This document shows positions 9,601-18,500 of a stretch of 64,000 nt of DNA, piece after piece. The DNA is taken from NCBI GenBank assembly GCA_019638795.1, contig JAHBTB010000005.1, forward strand, positions 62,001-126,000. The letters run 5' to 3'. The stretch's first letter is position 1. The number at the start of each line of letters is the position of its first letter. The notes under the pieces are model-generated. The model worked only from the letters and a program-made list of their open reading frames with translations. It ran no database searches and had not been told where the DNA came from. Source of the stretch: Fimbriimonadaceae bacterium. GTDB lineage: Bacteria; Armatimonadota; Fimbriimonadia; Fimbriimonadales; Fimbriimonadaceae. A program made the translations under genes and the position numbers.

Positions 9601-10792
9601 TCAGGTCGTCGACCACGCGGCGGACTTGGGCCCGCGTGTCGGCCGTGCTCGGGCCGACGATCCAGTCGGCCAGTTCCGTGGCGAACCGCTCCTTCTCAGC
9701 GGTCGAGACGTCGTTGGGCCGTCGCCCAGGCCACGACCACACCATGTTGCGGCGCAGGGGCGCGAAGGCGTCGACGACCTCGCCGTTGTGGGTGAACGAG
9801 GTGACTTCGCCGACGGTGAACGTCTGGCCCAGGGACCCGACCGTGACCGGCTCGTTCCGAGCCGAGACGACGCGCTGCGGGAACACGGTGGGGCCACCGA
9901 TGTACGGGGCGTTCAGGAGTTCACCGACCACGGGCGAGGCGACATAGCCCCCCGTGAGCGAACCCGAAGCTTCGGCGCGGACCGCGTCGGCATAGACCAA
10001 CTGGTTGACCGGGTTTGCACCTGGGTCCAGGAACTGGCCGTCGGTGCCCCGAGGCACGGTGTTGTAGAGCCTGACCGCGATCTGGCCCAAGGCGTCGGCG
10101 GTGTAGAGCTTGGTCTCCGCCTCGCCAAACCGGACGAACGAGCCGCCGACGGTGGAGTCCACGATGCGGACGTCCGTCCCGTTGGCGTCGACAATGTCAA
10201 AAACGTAGTACCGCTGGCCGTAGTGCAGCGGGTTTGCGCCCGAGACCGGCGTGGTCGGCACGGTGTTCGTCCCGCCGACGGGGACGCTGGCGGAGACGGC
10301 GTACTCCGCCCCGGGGATCAGGCCGGTGATCGTCCACCGGTAGGTGGTCGTCGCGCCGGTGCGGGCGTCCGTCGAATTGAGCGGCTGCGCCACCGTGGTC
10401 GCCCAGCGGTAGGGCGCGTGGAGCACGTCGGTCTGGTAGTAGCCCGTGGCCAGGTCGATGAAGTCGTTGCCTGCCGCGATCGGCGCGGGGTTCACCCACG
10501 AGAGCGGGGGCGACTCCACCGTGTTCGGGGCGTCGTTGTCGACGACGCCGCCCAAGGAGAAGATCGGGTCCCACCACCGCAAAAACCCTCGGCCCGCGTT
10601 GTTCCACACGGTCTCCGCCACCACGGTGCCGGTCTGGACCGTCGCCTTGCCGGTGCGCTGGGCGCCTCCCCGGTGCGTGCGGAAGTCCTGCGCCCCGGCG
10701 AAGATCGCCAGCAGGGCGGTGGCAGCCACCAGAAGCGGGCCAAGCTTGGCCTTGCCTTTGGTGGTCGTCGATGATTGGCGGCGAGGTTCCAT
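3659..10792 (-). CDS. Giant exported beta-propeller protein, candidate T4P-associated adhesin (2377 aa)
   Basis: Start chosen at the ATG at 10792: it follows the upstream stop by 7 bases and puts a basic segment plus one hydrophobic helix (about residues 17-34) at the N-terminus, either a signal anchor or a signal peptide. Two segments (about 200-270 and 445-540) end in VADAVRF/YADAVRAE-type motifs, characteristic of golvesin/Xly-CBD-like beta-sandwich domains. About 545-960 is a PQQ-like beta-propeller with repeated ALDLDTGVLSW and SLDPVNGNVRW blades. The middle (about 960-1500) is Thr/Gly/Pro-rich and Ig-like in feel. About 1600-2000 has BNR-like blades (AVAWASNRR, VFYTGTSNG), and the C-terminus ends with a similar VWMFWSSARAG element. 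A DNDGNDGDAD stretch near 1660 could bind calcium. It is the last gene of the minor-pilin unit, the position of PilY1 in classical operons. Function is inferred from position; no sequence identity to PilY1 is claimed. Confidence 0.85.
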   Translation of the reverse strand: MEPRRQSSTTTKGKAKLGPLLVAATALLAIFAGAQDFRTHRGGAQRTGKATVQTGTVVAETVWNNAGRGFLRWWDPIFSLGGVVDNDAPNTVESPPLSWVNPAPIAAGNDFIDLATGYYQTDVLHAPYRWATTVAQPLNSTDARTGATTTYRWTITGLIPGAEYAVSASVPVGGTNTVPTTPVSGANPLHYGQRYYVFDIVDANGTDVRIVDSTVGGSFVRFGEAETKLYTADALGQIAVRLYNTVPRGTDGQFLDPGANPVNQLVYADAVRAEASGSLTGGYVASPVVGELLNAPYIGGPTVFPQRVVSARNEPVTVGSLGQTFTVGEVTSFTHNGEVVDAFAPLRRNMVWSWPGRRPNDVSTAEKERFATELADWIVGPSTADTRAQVRRVVDDLNPLTSASGNFIQGIDLSYSPLGSTYQTSPVSASVTGGVRFKADEFADGTYYIDVYVPPGAPAVDLATNVEVQVFRGGVQIDSVTINESTQRGWIRLPGVGTQGAEHSAAMPLSVVVTDHSSVAQDVIEGRRVVADAVRFVTQSDLSMSSTPAMVSADVRDGATLATRDVVVTADETGHIRCMDAHGDPTTGSQPKVFWTYPSEVSATDPNASLSEDGRVATMPTKFNLSSALVMKVGAVDLLYIGADNGRVYCIEMAGRGDGTTRRRWTYPDDFRPDAPTTPFAAALPPVKASVAGAVVAGQDAVIVAVAGKILALNAAGNPVSKTTNVIWQYPAAISNFGQVEATPAIAFGKVFFGAATMADPTLGEINALDLDTGVLSWRRTVDNTATALGYMGSCSPAAVSGSLVNPADPGNWDSVFFVDGRGVLLSLDPVNGNVRWQTSEVSTRCDSSLVFTHMRQPNPATPILLEDAQPTIVVANRRGECLGFLADGRTYSDGSHRNWVLTMQGSNPVASFASGGWPNQPGFPANRSHLYIGDSKGFLYAFSSVDDDNSTAPITPGQSPITDGPNNGVTAQDLSFISSTNVVLVSPDEYQSLFSKANQGSLTYAAVQTAATGGGIQRRNFEVGETLYVMVWNIPSTTDSPTAGYQLEFNTYSNQRVQARFPDIVRNVTGAPANQGGIGLHKVTFMPTGQAGTQPGGNFVRVRATLTVQGTVRGAEAGLRTTPKSPSPTVGDVVVANPLAVVFPTRDAVNGFLPNSVGNTIDATQPNAVVNGSNGLDTGVGLATVGGPTNQFLKPVFGGTDSIEPGGFLGTTPSTTGEYVSHGSTAVARMNVRDRSLVSLLTGPGTGLANVQMSSNDLAWMPLVDTRTLPPDAAAPGQPVYDPATQLGVDRPLNSGSNKANWKYGQFEDYPWALPNRSLDYPDLGRGSMSVAVGGSGSVSNPLLTRVTLEGPAWTEADRTTYNTKAGYENQMQRTLVDTPFDIRVDVPRYQPANASDYRGRQIVYVGGSNNSFGTEDAYRSFALGARVGEDRRLSTNSPTVDLGSLPSGGGYNGHVSGGPDNGAIAPSDPNSAFRPYNPAYTTGNTAMFQPFTVLNQGNVNLLNVRLAQEFDKINGFTRVYRTVELYGPQMQELAWIDAKRNMISDLDPLYSVPFRAGVDNRMVLQKPRPGDAAPTRMSRNPVFRANANLRVSGGTLVPTTAGFESGDPKVGVAVPVGTPSGTYQRKVYAFDNDGNDGDADHPSLGPSASDPAVSEPYADPAITLKFNVREARLTNTPTRKAAPNVDNLLAGNEAFTWSNTQPTAVRHGSGQLAVAWASNRRSNATGLPDWLTPGRTAGSLASGDTWRIFVSANGGTTPVWDRTNPSADHSPMNDLDNALPVSSGLGTPDSRWFGPSLLFPLEGVVNFNTLFTLGAGESMDMSRGPAGFQFGSPSFPTGGAYNPLQSPTLSRADVNQQYLAFVGRGTKVGPGGDRSTVEQVMLANLGFGGGGVVLNGLSAMPFDTTSTKSKPSVVQAGSSATVFYTGTSNGLGQIYTSTFDGSNWTGVRSVSLGDQFENVGAPNAILRRYQGRNDAARIDLMFTAKLRGRQFADTFLGRLAASPVSGAPTGGPGGSVRTLPFSNRTDKLEVDPATGTYFAPGVQWSMSEAGLAGIRLKYLSVDGSGNATLTDVIDPISPERVVSRTDGELVYDSRLGGKVYMDANAGTVKLSGAVVPRNMQLFITYSPTFVRVNAARGGNYRSVSGVFDERFVGIYATNDVNRADENLIGDLNFWGNSVNARPANNDPVRYDRYVLSLTKTSADGSQATRPFLTTLRYGINLPTPVAVGANGALVQFQVMFIGATPEAPFYQVDPVNGRVYFTSVMEDRPVRVVYTGVDGNGNLVPNIVVGTSATNIPRVGLITERAEEAVTIEQAANESDMSLALDPYNIAFNPLDPTRRRPPLVWMFWSSARAGVPDVYFQTIAPKWAPQPPSP

Positions 10793-10799
10793 ATGCTGC

Positions 10800-13700
10800 T
10801 TATTGCCGTTCGGCAAAGACGGGGGACACCAGTCCACGGGTGCCGGACACTGGCGGGAGCTCGAATTTCACGCTGGTCGCGGTGAACCCAAGGTTTGGTC
10901 GGTTGAACCCGAACCCGGGGTCAAGGGGCCCCGTGGCCCCCGACGCGAAGCTGCCGTCGACCAGCACGACCTCGCCGTTGAACTCCGCGTTCGAACCGAA
11001 CTTAGTGCCGAAGTAGTTGTTGACGATCAGGACGTCGCCCGACTCCAACCGGCGGGCATAGGTGGGCCGGAACTGGGCGGGGTTACCGGAGAGGTCGGCC
11101 GCCGAGTACGGGCCCGCCGTCCGAGGGCGGCGCATCCCGACGTAGGCTTCCTTGGGCAACATCCACCGGGCGCGCCACACCGGTGCGCCGGGGTTCGACG
11201 TGTCCTTCACGATCTCGTACACGCCGGAGCTGACCGTCACCATGATGGCGATCGTCGGTGTCCCGCCCATGTCCACGTAGCGGACCGTGGTCGACCTCAG
11301 TCCCGCGAATTGATCCACGTGCTCGTCCTGGTTGGTGGACGGCAAGTTGAACGAGTAGGTTCCCGATCCAGGCGGGTTTTCACCTAAGAACTGGCCGGCC
11401 ACCGCGCCGGCGACGGTGAACTGCTTGATCACCTCGGTGTTGCCACCGTCGTAGAGGACGATGCCGCCGAAGCCGTTGTGGCGGTCGACGTCCTGGCCGG
11501 TGCCGTCGAGGCCGACGGTCACCTTGCCCGGCTGGATGTTGCCGAAGCCGAACGCGAACACGGTGTGGCGGCCGGCGCCCGAGCCGACGTCGACTCGACC
11601 GATGCTGTTGTAGCTGTAGAGCTTGCCGGAGAACTCCTCGGGCGTGTGCCAGACGATGACGCTCTGCGCCGTCGTGTAGCCGTCTCCCTCGTCATCGGGG
11701 ACCCCGCCCGCGACCTTGTAGCGGACCGGACCGAGGACGCGGCCGAAGCTGTCCAAGCGGTAGCGATCGACGACTTCGATCACCCGGTTGTTGCCGGAGT
11801 CGGCGACCAAGACGTGGTCCCAACGCTCGGGCGTGGGGGCCTGGCGCAGGACCTCGCCCGGGAACAGCGCGGCGACCTCGGCGATCGACTTGGTGTCGGT
11901 GAAGGTCGCGATGTCGCGCGGGTTCCTCAGGCTGAGCGACTCGTTGTCGACCATCCCAGCCGGGACACGCTGCGGGTGCAGGCGGAGCCGGTTGATCGTG
12001 CGGAGCTCGCGGCCCGCGGCGTCGATCTTGATCACCTGGTCCGATCCGGCGTCGACCACCCAGTATCCGTTGGAGTCGGCGGGATAGACACGCACGGGGT
12101 CGGAGAGCGGACGCAGGTTGTTGGCGTTGGTCACGGGCTGGCGTGGTCCGGCCGACAGGGTCGTGTCCGTCGTCCACAGCGGGTTGCCGTTGGCGTCCCA
12201 CCGCCCGATGCGGCCAGCGTCGGCGACCAAGAACTCACTGCGGCTGAAGGCATGCAGCGTGCTCTGGCCCAGGACGCTCAGCACGTCGCCGCCAGCCCCC
12301 ATGGTCAAGGCGACCGGGTCGGGCAGGGTGGCCTGCAAGATACGGGTGCGGAAGTCGCTGACGTCCTCCATGCCGTTGGTCTGAGGCCAGCGGAACGCCG
12401 GGTCGATGCTCACCCCGACGAAGCTGTTCGGAGCAACGACACCCTTGACCGCGTAGAGCTGGTTCTCCCACGGCTTGAGGGAGTTGCCAAAGAGGTAGGG
12501 GTCGTTGCCCGCGATCTGAGAGTCGATGCCGTAGATCAGGCCGTTCGTCGGCAAGGGGAACGACGGGACGCCGGACACGAGCAACCCGGGCAGGATGCTC
12601 GCCCCGCCGATGAACATCGTCTGGCCGGTGACGAGCGGCCCGGTGGACGCCGCGTAGCCGTTGAGCACGGTGTACCACTGCAGGTGGCTGAACTTCCCTG
12701 CCGCGTAGCCAGGCGTGAAGTTCGCGCCACCGTACGTCCACGTCGCCGACGCTTCCGGTTGGACAAGCTGGTCGGTGGACGTCGTCCCCCGCTTGATGAC
12801 CAAAGGCAAGTTCGTCGAGATGCACGAGGACATCGTGCCGTTGGACGACGCGGTCAGGCTGTCCAGTGTGACGCGGACGCGGCTTGACCCAGGCGACCGG
12901 TTGAGGCTGACCTTGCTACCGCCGGTCACGACCGCACTGAACGCGGTCGGATTGGCCTGGTTCAGGCTACGGGCGAGGTCGGGCTGTTGGATGGTCAGGA
13001 GCGGCTCAGGCTGGCCCGCGGCCGGGGCCGGGCTCTCGACCTCGAACTGCACCGGATCGGGGTTCGCTTTGAACGCGAACACCACCGAAGTCGGGACGCC
13101 TTGGCCGAACACCGTCTTGACGCCACTGGCGACGCAATACATGGTGTCGCCGATGACCGCCGGGGCGGACGCGAACCGCAACCTGGTGATCGGGGTGTCC
13201 AGGATGAACGAGCCGCCGAGGAAGAGGAGCTTCTTGACGAGGTCGTCCTCGTCGGTGACGCACGGCGGATACGTGACGTTGCCTTGGCCCAGCACGTTGA
13301 ACCCGGTGCTGATCGAACTGTACAGGTCGTAGCGGGTCTTGACGTCGAAGACGCCGCGACCGCTCTCGACAAGGTTGTAGAAGGTGCCGCCGGGCACGCC
13401 CGCGTTGGTCGTTGTCGAGACCGTGACGCCGATGTGGCCGTCTGTGCCGAGGGCTGGGCTACCGATGACCTTTCGCGAATACAACGAGTTGTCGACGAAG
13501 TTGAGGTTGCCACGGACATAGCTCCGCGGATCGACCGTCGAACTCTGGCTCCAGTCGATGGTGTAGTCGATCCGGAACCCGATGTCGTCGGCCGGGTTGG
13601 TCGTCGCCTTGCCGTCCCAGTCAAGACCCGAGGCGACGCCCGCCGCCGACAGGGAAAGTTCGACCGTGCCCGGACTCGGTTGGATCACCGTGTTGGTGAA

Positions 13701-15548
13701 ATACGTCTCCATCTCGGCCTGGGTCAGCGGCGCGCCGTTGGCGCGGAGGGCGGTGACGTGGAGGCCGAACGGGCTGCTTCCGAGCAAGACGGGCAGGTTG
13801 GTGTACTTCGCCCGGAGGTTGATGGTCACCTGGGAGCCGGTCCGGGAGACTTGGCCCGCGCCAGGGGACTCACCGCGGGTGCTCAGCCAGGTGCTGCTGA
13901 TGCCGCACGGCCGGTTGTTGGCCGGGTCGGAGTCCATCGCGGTGTAGACGACGCGGTCGGCGCCGTTCGAGTTGTCGCGGATGGGGATGTAGCCGACGGT
14001 CGGTGTCGCCGTGGGCGTGAAGAGGCTGCCCACGCCCTTGACCAGCCAGGGGTTCGACGTGCTGCCGGGGTTCTCCCCGTCGATGACGCTCACGGCCCAG
14101 AGGCGGCCGGAACTGTCGCTCGACGACTTGTCGGCGACCACGACAAAGTTCTCGTGGACGGCCGGCGCGAAGGGTGTGCCGAAGGGCACGGTGCCCCCTG
14201 CGGGTGCGCTGATGGACTTCAGGAGCGTCCCGGTCTTGAGCGAGAAGACACGCAGGGTGTCGTCCGAGCCGAGCACCCAGATCTGTTCGGTGTCACCGAG
14301 GGTGGTGTTCGGCACGTCGACGATCACCGGTGACGAGAGGGTCGCCCCCGCGTCAACCGTCGGCCACAGCTGGACATATGGGTCGGTGGCGTTGGCCGGG
14401 GTGCCCTCGGACGGGTTCGCGAGGAACGCCGCGATGCGGGAGCCGCTCGTGACGACGACTTTGCCCTTGGCGACCGCCGGGGTGTTCAGGCTGGTGTAAG
14501 ACCCGCCGACCTTGAACCGTTCGATGAGCGGGGCAGGGACGGTTCGCCGCACACTGTTCGAACGGCGGGCGCCGCCCGCCTGGCTGTTGAAGTCACTCGA
14601 CAGGTTGACGAGGTTAAACGCGAACTTAGCCGCCGCAGAAAACCAGTTGTCGTTGGGCGGCAGAAGTGAAGTGAAACCGGTGTTCGCCGACCAGCCGGAA
14701 CCGGGCGAGTTGGGGTCGAAGCCACGGTTCAAGTTGGCGGTGACGCCACGGGTGGTGATGACGACGCTTCCGGAGCCGATGCGGGCCAGACCGACCACGC
14801 CGCCGGCCGAGGTCGCGACGACATTGCCCATGCGGGGCAACCCTTCGGTGAAGTCGGCCATGACCTGGTTCACCGAGGTCGTCGGCAGGGCGAGGACCAG
14901 GGTCTGGGCGACACTCGGGTCGCGCAGGTAGTTGATGTCGGTCGTGTTCAGCGCGTTCGGATAGCGCAACAACTGGTTGCCGAGGTCAGCGAAGAGGTTG
15001 CCGTTGTCCGAAGCCGTGGTGAAGAGGACGGGGCCCGAGTTGGCCGGGTCGATGCCGAAGGCTCCGCTGGGCCACAAGTCGATCCAGAGGATGCCGCCCT
15101 GGTCCACGAACCGGCGGAGCTTCTCACGCTCGCTAGGGGTCAGGGAGAGGCCGTTGCGGACGGTCAGGGAGAGGACGTCGAACTGGGCGAGGGTCGACTC
15201 GCTGACGTCGCCGAGGACGACCTCCCAGTAGGGGGCGTCACGCTTGGTCAAATGCCGAAAGCTGTTCGCGGGCATGCCCCAGCGTTGCGCGGCCGCGGCG
15301 GTGAGGGTCGTCTGGCCGATGGGGTTGTCGAACGAGAGTCCCGCCGGTTTGACCCGGGTGTCCCGGTCAAGCTGGCCCCAGACGTGCGGCGTCGGGTTGT
15401 AGAGTTGGCCCCCGTTGACCTGGCTCGCGACGAGGAGGACACCGGCCTGCACCGACTTCGTCTTGGTCGCATAGGTGACCGGTTGGGCGAGGCCAAGGCA
15501 CGCGGACGCGGCCAGGGCCAGGCTCAGGACATAGCGTGCTACGTTCAC
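10800..15548 (-). CDS. Secreted multi-domain beta-propeller protein in minor-pilin operon (1582 aa)
   Basis: GTG start at 15548 overlaps the upstream TGA (GTGA). A Sec signal peptide is clear (MNVARYVLSLALAASACLGLAQ, cleavage probably after GLA). Residues about 90-290 contain a segment (VRNGLSLTPSEREKLRRFVD, then GGILWIDL) typical of the class-I glutamine-amidotransferase-like/DUF4159 fold that is common in secreted proteins. About 340-530 carry PQQ-like propeller blades (VVVTSGSRIAAF, WVLGSDDTLRVFSL). About 1180-1400 carry NHL-like blades (VLVADSGNNRVIEV). There is no membrane anchor after the signal peptide. It is translationally coupled to the PilX-like gene upstream and only 7 bases from the 2377-aa gene, so the two giants are made together. 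Role unknown; surface or pilus-tip adhesion is an inference. Confidence 0.85.
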   Translation of the reverse strand: MNVARYVLSLALAASACLGLAQPVTYATKTKSVQAGVLLVASQVNGGQLYNPTPHVWGQLDRDTRVKPAGLSFDNPIGQTTLTAAAAQRWGMPANSFRHLTKRDAPYWEVVLGDVSESTLAQFDVLSLTVRNGLSLTPSEREKLRRFVDQGGILWIDLWPSGAFGIDPANSGPVLFTTASDNGNLFADLGNQLLRYPNALNTTDINYLRDPSVAQTLVLALPTTSVNQVMADFTEGLPRMGNVVATSAGGVVGLARIGSGSVVITTRGVTANLNRGFDPNSPGSGWSANTGFTSLLPPNDNWFSAAAKFAFNLVNLSSDFNSQAGGARRSNSVRRTVPAPLIERFKVGGSYTSLNTPAVAKGKVVVTSGSRIAAFLANPSEGTPANATDPYVQLWPTVDAGATLSSPVIVDVPNTTLGDTEQIWVLGSDDTLRVFSLKTGTLLKSISAPAGGTVPFGTPFAPAVHENFVVVADKSSSDSSGRLWAVSVIDGENPGSTSNPWLVKGVGSLFTPTATPTVGYIPIRDNSNGADRVVYTAMDSDPANNRPCGISSTWLSTRGESPGAGQVSRTGSQVTINLRAKYTNLPVLLGSSPFGLHVTALRANGAPLTQAEMETYFTNTVIQPSPGTVELSLSAAGVASGLDWDGKATTNPADDIGFRIDYTIDWSQSSTVDPRSYVRGNLNFVDNSLYSRKVIGSPALGTDGHIGVTVSTTTNAGVPGGTFYNLVESGRGVFDVKTRYDLYSSISTGFNVLGQGNVTYPPCVTDEDDLVKKLLFLGGSFILDTPITRLRFASAPAVIGDTMYCVASGVKTVFGQGVPTSVVFAFKANPDPVQFEVESPAPAAGQPEPLLTIQQPDLARSLNQANPTAFSAVVTGGSKVSLNRSPGSSRVRVTLDSLTASSNGTMSSCISTNLPLVIKRGTTSTDQLVQPEASATWTYGGANFTPGYAAGKFSHLQWYTVLNGYAASTGPLVTGQTMFIGGASILPGLLVSGVPSFPLPTNGLIYGIDSQIAGNDPYLFGNSLKPWENQLYAVKGVVAPNSFVGVSIDPAFRWPQTNGMEDVSDFRTRILQATLPDPVALTMGAGGDVLSVLGQSTLHAFSRSEFLVADAGRIGRWDANGNPLWTTDTTLSAGPRQPVTNANNLRPLSDPVRVYPADSNGYWVVDAGSDQVIKIDAAGRELRTINRLRLHPQRVPAGMVDNESLSLRNPRDIATFTDTKSIAEVAALFPGEVLRQAPTPERWDHVLVADSGNNRVIEVVDRYRLDSFGRVLGPVRYKVAGGVPDDEGDGYTTAQSVIVWHTPEEFSGKLYSYNSIGRVDVGSGAGRHTVFAFGFGNIQPGKVTVGLDGTGQDVDRHNGFGGIVLYDGGNTEVIKQFTVAGAVAGQFLGENPPGSGTYSFNLPSTNQDEHVDQFAGLRSTTVRYVDMGGTPTIAIMVTVSSGVYEIVKDTSNPGAPVWRARWMLPKEAYVGMRRPRTAGPYSAADLSGNPAQFRPTYARRLESGDVLIVNNYFGTKFGSNAEFNGEVVLVDGSFASGATGPLDPGFGFNRPNLGFTATSVKFELPPVSGTRGLVSPVFAERQ

Positions 15549-18500
15549 GGGTTCACGTCTCCAAAGAAGGCCAGGGTCGGTGAGACCGGCAGCCGCGGCA
15601 TCGGGGGCAACAGCCTCCCCGCCGCGTCGGTCCTCACCGGGACGAGGGCCGGCGACACCGCGTCGGCCGGGACGCCCGCCGTCGCGAGCATCGGGTCATA
15701 GATCAACTTCAGGTTGGGCGCCACGGACGCGGCGACGTTGGGGTCGACCGTGCCGAGGTGCATCTGCGGCGAGTAGGTGCCCGTCGCGGCGAACCGGCGC
15801 GGGATCCAGCCCCACTTCTTCAGCCACTCGGCCTGTTGGCTCACCGGCGCAGGCATGTTCTGGCTGATCGCGCCGACGATGGTGATCCGCACGTCGAGCG
15901 GCTCCCCGTAGAACGGCACCTCGGGCGAGTTGCCGTACTGCTGGTAGCGTTCAAGCTGGGCTTGGGCGAGGGCGTTGCCGCCGCCGTAGTTGACGGTCGT
16001 CGTGTTACCGCCGAGGGCGACCACCCGGCTCTCGAACCGGGGCCTCGTGTCCAGCGGGTTCGTGTTGAACCAGTTGCCCGGGATCACGAAGAACGAGCCT
16101 TCCTGGGCGTAGAGGCACGCCTCGACCCTGACGTCGAACGGGGCCACCGCGGTCCGGCTGACGAGCCAGTTCTTCGTCGCACCGCCGCCGACCGGGTTCA
16201 ACCGCAGGTCGAAGAAGGTCGGGTCCTGCATCGACAGCGCGTACAGGCCCTCGGGGTTGCTGCCCGTCGAGACCAGTTTCCGCGTCAGCGGGCTGTAGGC
16301 GTTGAAGTACGAGCCGTTGAGCGGGCTGTAGAGGGGCGTCGCCACGGTCATGAACTTCGGATAGGCGTTCACACCGGCGTCGCCGAGCCCGAGCACCGGG
16401 ACGTTCCACGGCGCGGGCGGGGCGGGTGGCGGCGGCGGGGTGAAGAACGACCCGGCGTCGTTGAAGTACTCCGTGGCATAGACTCCCGACGAGCCCATGA
16501 AGTTGTACCGGGCGGGCCACAGGTAGGTGCCCGTCGACGGGGAGCTGTCGGCAAAGGTGCCGGTCGAGATGTCCAGCGAGGCAAAGGACGGGCCACCGTC
16601 GTCGGCCGCGACCGAGAACAGCAACCGCGAGACCATGGGACGACCCGCCGCGGCACCGCCTTCGGCGTAGTACCGCATGTACGGCAACCAGTTCGACGGG
16701 TTGGCGCTGACCGGGTTGAGCAGGAACTGCGCCATGAGGCGGAGGTTTGAGCGGGTGCCGTCGAGTTCGACCGGGTTCGGCGTGTCGGCCACTCCCTCGC
16801 CGCTCTTGGCCTGCGGGCTCTCGCCCGGCGCCGGCGCAAAGAACTGCGTCGGGTTCAGGGTCACGTAGTCCTTCGCGAGGATGGCGAGGGCCGAGTGGCT
16901 CGGACGGCCCAACGTGGAGGCGTTGCCGGTGGCGGCGTCACGACCCACGACCCCTCGGACAAGGCTGCCTTCGATGTAGGCGGTGCCCATCGTCACAAGG
17001 GTGACTTGCACGTCGGTGGGGATGACGCCCCGGGTGCGGACGTCGCCCGCGGCCAGGATGACACCGTTGAACTCCTGGGCCACGGCGCGGCCGTTGACCG
17101 TCCAAGACTTGAACGCGTTGTCAGAGATGTTGGGGTTGAAGTTGGGGGCCTCGACGTCGTTGACGATATACGTCTTGTTGTCCGCCGCGACATAACGCGT
17201 CCAGTAGTGGACCGAACTGACGTTGCCCCGGGGCTGGCCGTTGACGGGGTCGGTCCACGTCGTGCCGCCGGTCTCCGGATAGCGCCAGAACTTGTTCCGG
17301 GAGCGCGAGTCGCGGGTGATGACGAACCCGTCCGGTGTGAAGAGCACGTAGCTCGCCACGGGGATGTAGTACGGGCCCTGCCACCCACGGCTGTTCGCGT
17401 TGTTGGGGTTCAGCCAGTCGTTGGGGAGCGCCTTCGACGGGTCGAGGTTCTCTCGGTCTTCCTCCGTCTGACGGTTGCCCCGCTCCGGCGAGTCGATGTA
17501 AACACCTCGGCCGTAGCCCCAGGAACCGACGTTGAAACCGTCGGCGTTCAGGCGGCCGTTCGAGCGGGTGAGGTTCTCGTAGCGGTTGCGGTTGTCCGCC
17601 GGGTCCAGGCGGTCGATCAGCGGGGGGTCTTTGTAGGGGACGCTCCGGATGTAGCCGTCGGCGTCAGTCCCTTTGTTGCTGTCGACCAGGGCCCCTTTGG
17701 CCGTGGTGAACTGCGGGTTGTCCGACGACATCGCGTTGCCGACCAGGGTCATCGAACCGGCGGCGTCGAGCTGGAACTGGTCCGCCGCTTTGTTATAGAG
17801 GAAGCTCTTGATGGAGAGGCTCGCCGCGTCGTTGCCGGGGGTGACCTTGCCGGCGACAAGCAGCTTCTCGTCGAGGGCACGGTTCAGGACAAAGCTCGTC
17901 GAGCCGTAGAACTTGACGTCGGCGTTGCTGTAGAGCGAACTCAGACCGGGGACCTGGGCCCAGTCAGCGGTGCTGCCCGGCATAGACGTGGCGCCGAAGT
18001 CTTCGCCCAGAGCGTTGGGGATACGGACGTCGGTGCCTTCGTAGGTCACGCCGACGTTGGTGTTGTTGTTCCAGAACGGCGACCCAGGAAGGGTGGACGG
18101 CGCCCCGATCTCGGCGGCGCGGGTCTGCTTGTCTTTGTTCGTGATGAACATCGCCGACTCCACGATGCCGATGGACGCGAGGGCGGTCAGCTTCTTGCTG
18201 TCGGTCACCTGGGCGTCGGCCGCCTTCAGTTTGCCGACGGCGGCGGCGAGGGCGGCCGCGTCGGGCAGGCCGAGGATCTGGACAGAGTCACCGAGCAACA
18301 GGCTCGGGTCGACCCGACCGTCGGTCGTCGTCTGGCCGCTGCGGCCCACCGACTCGATGATCGTGTAGGCGCGTGCGGCGCCAGGCTGGCGCAGGCTGCC
18401 GGTCGGAGCGGCGAACGCGTCATAGTCGGACGGTGCGTAGCGCACCCGGACCAAGGCCCGGCCACGGCTGAAACTCAGCTTGGAGTAGGGCCCCAAGTAG

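Noticed and set aside
6617-10774. A 1385-codon open frame on the plus strand opposite the giant propeller gene, and similar ones at 3473-6565 and 16895-19693
   Set aside because: Arg/Gly/Asp/Val-rich composition without domains is the usual antisense shadow of a GC-rich gene; the minus strand carries clear domains and prepilin signals.
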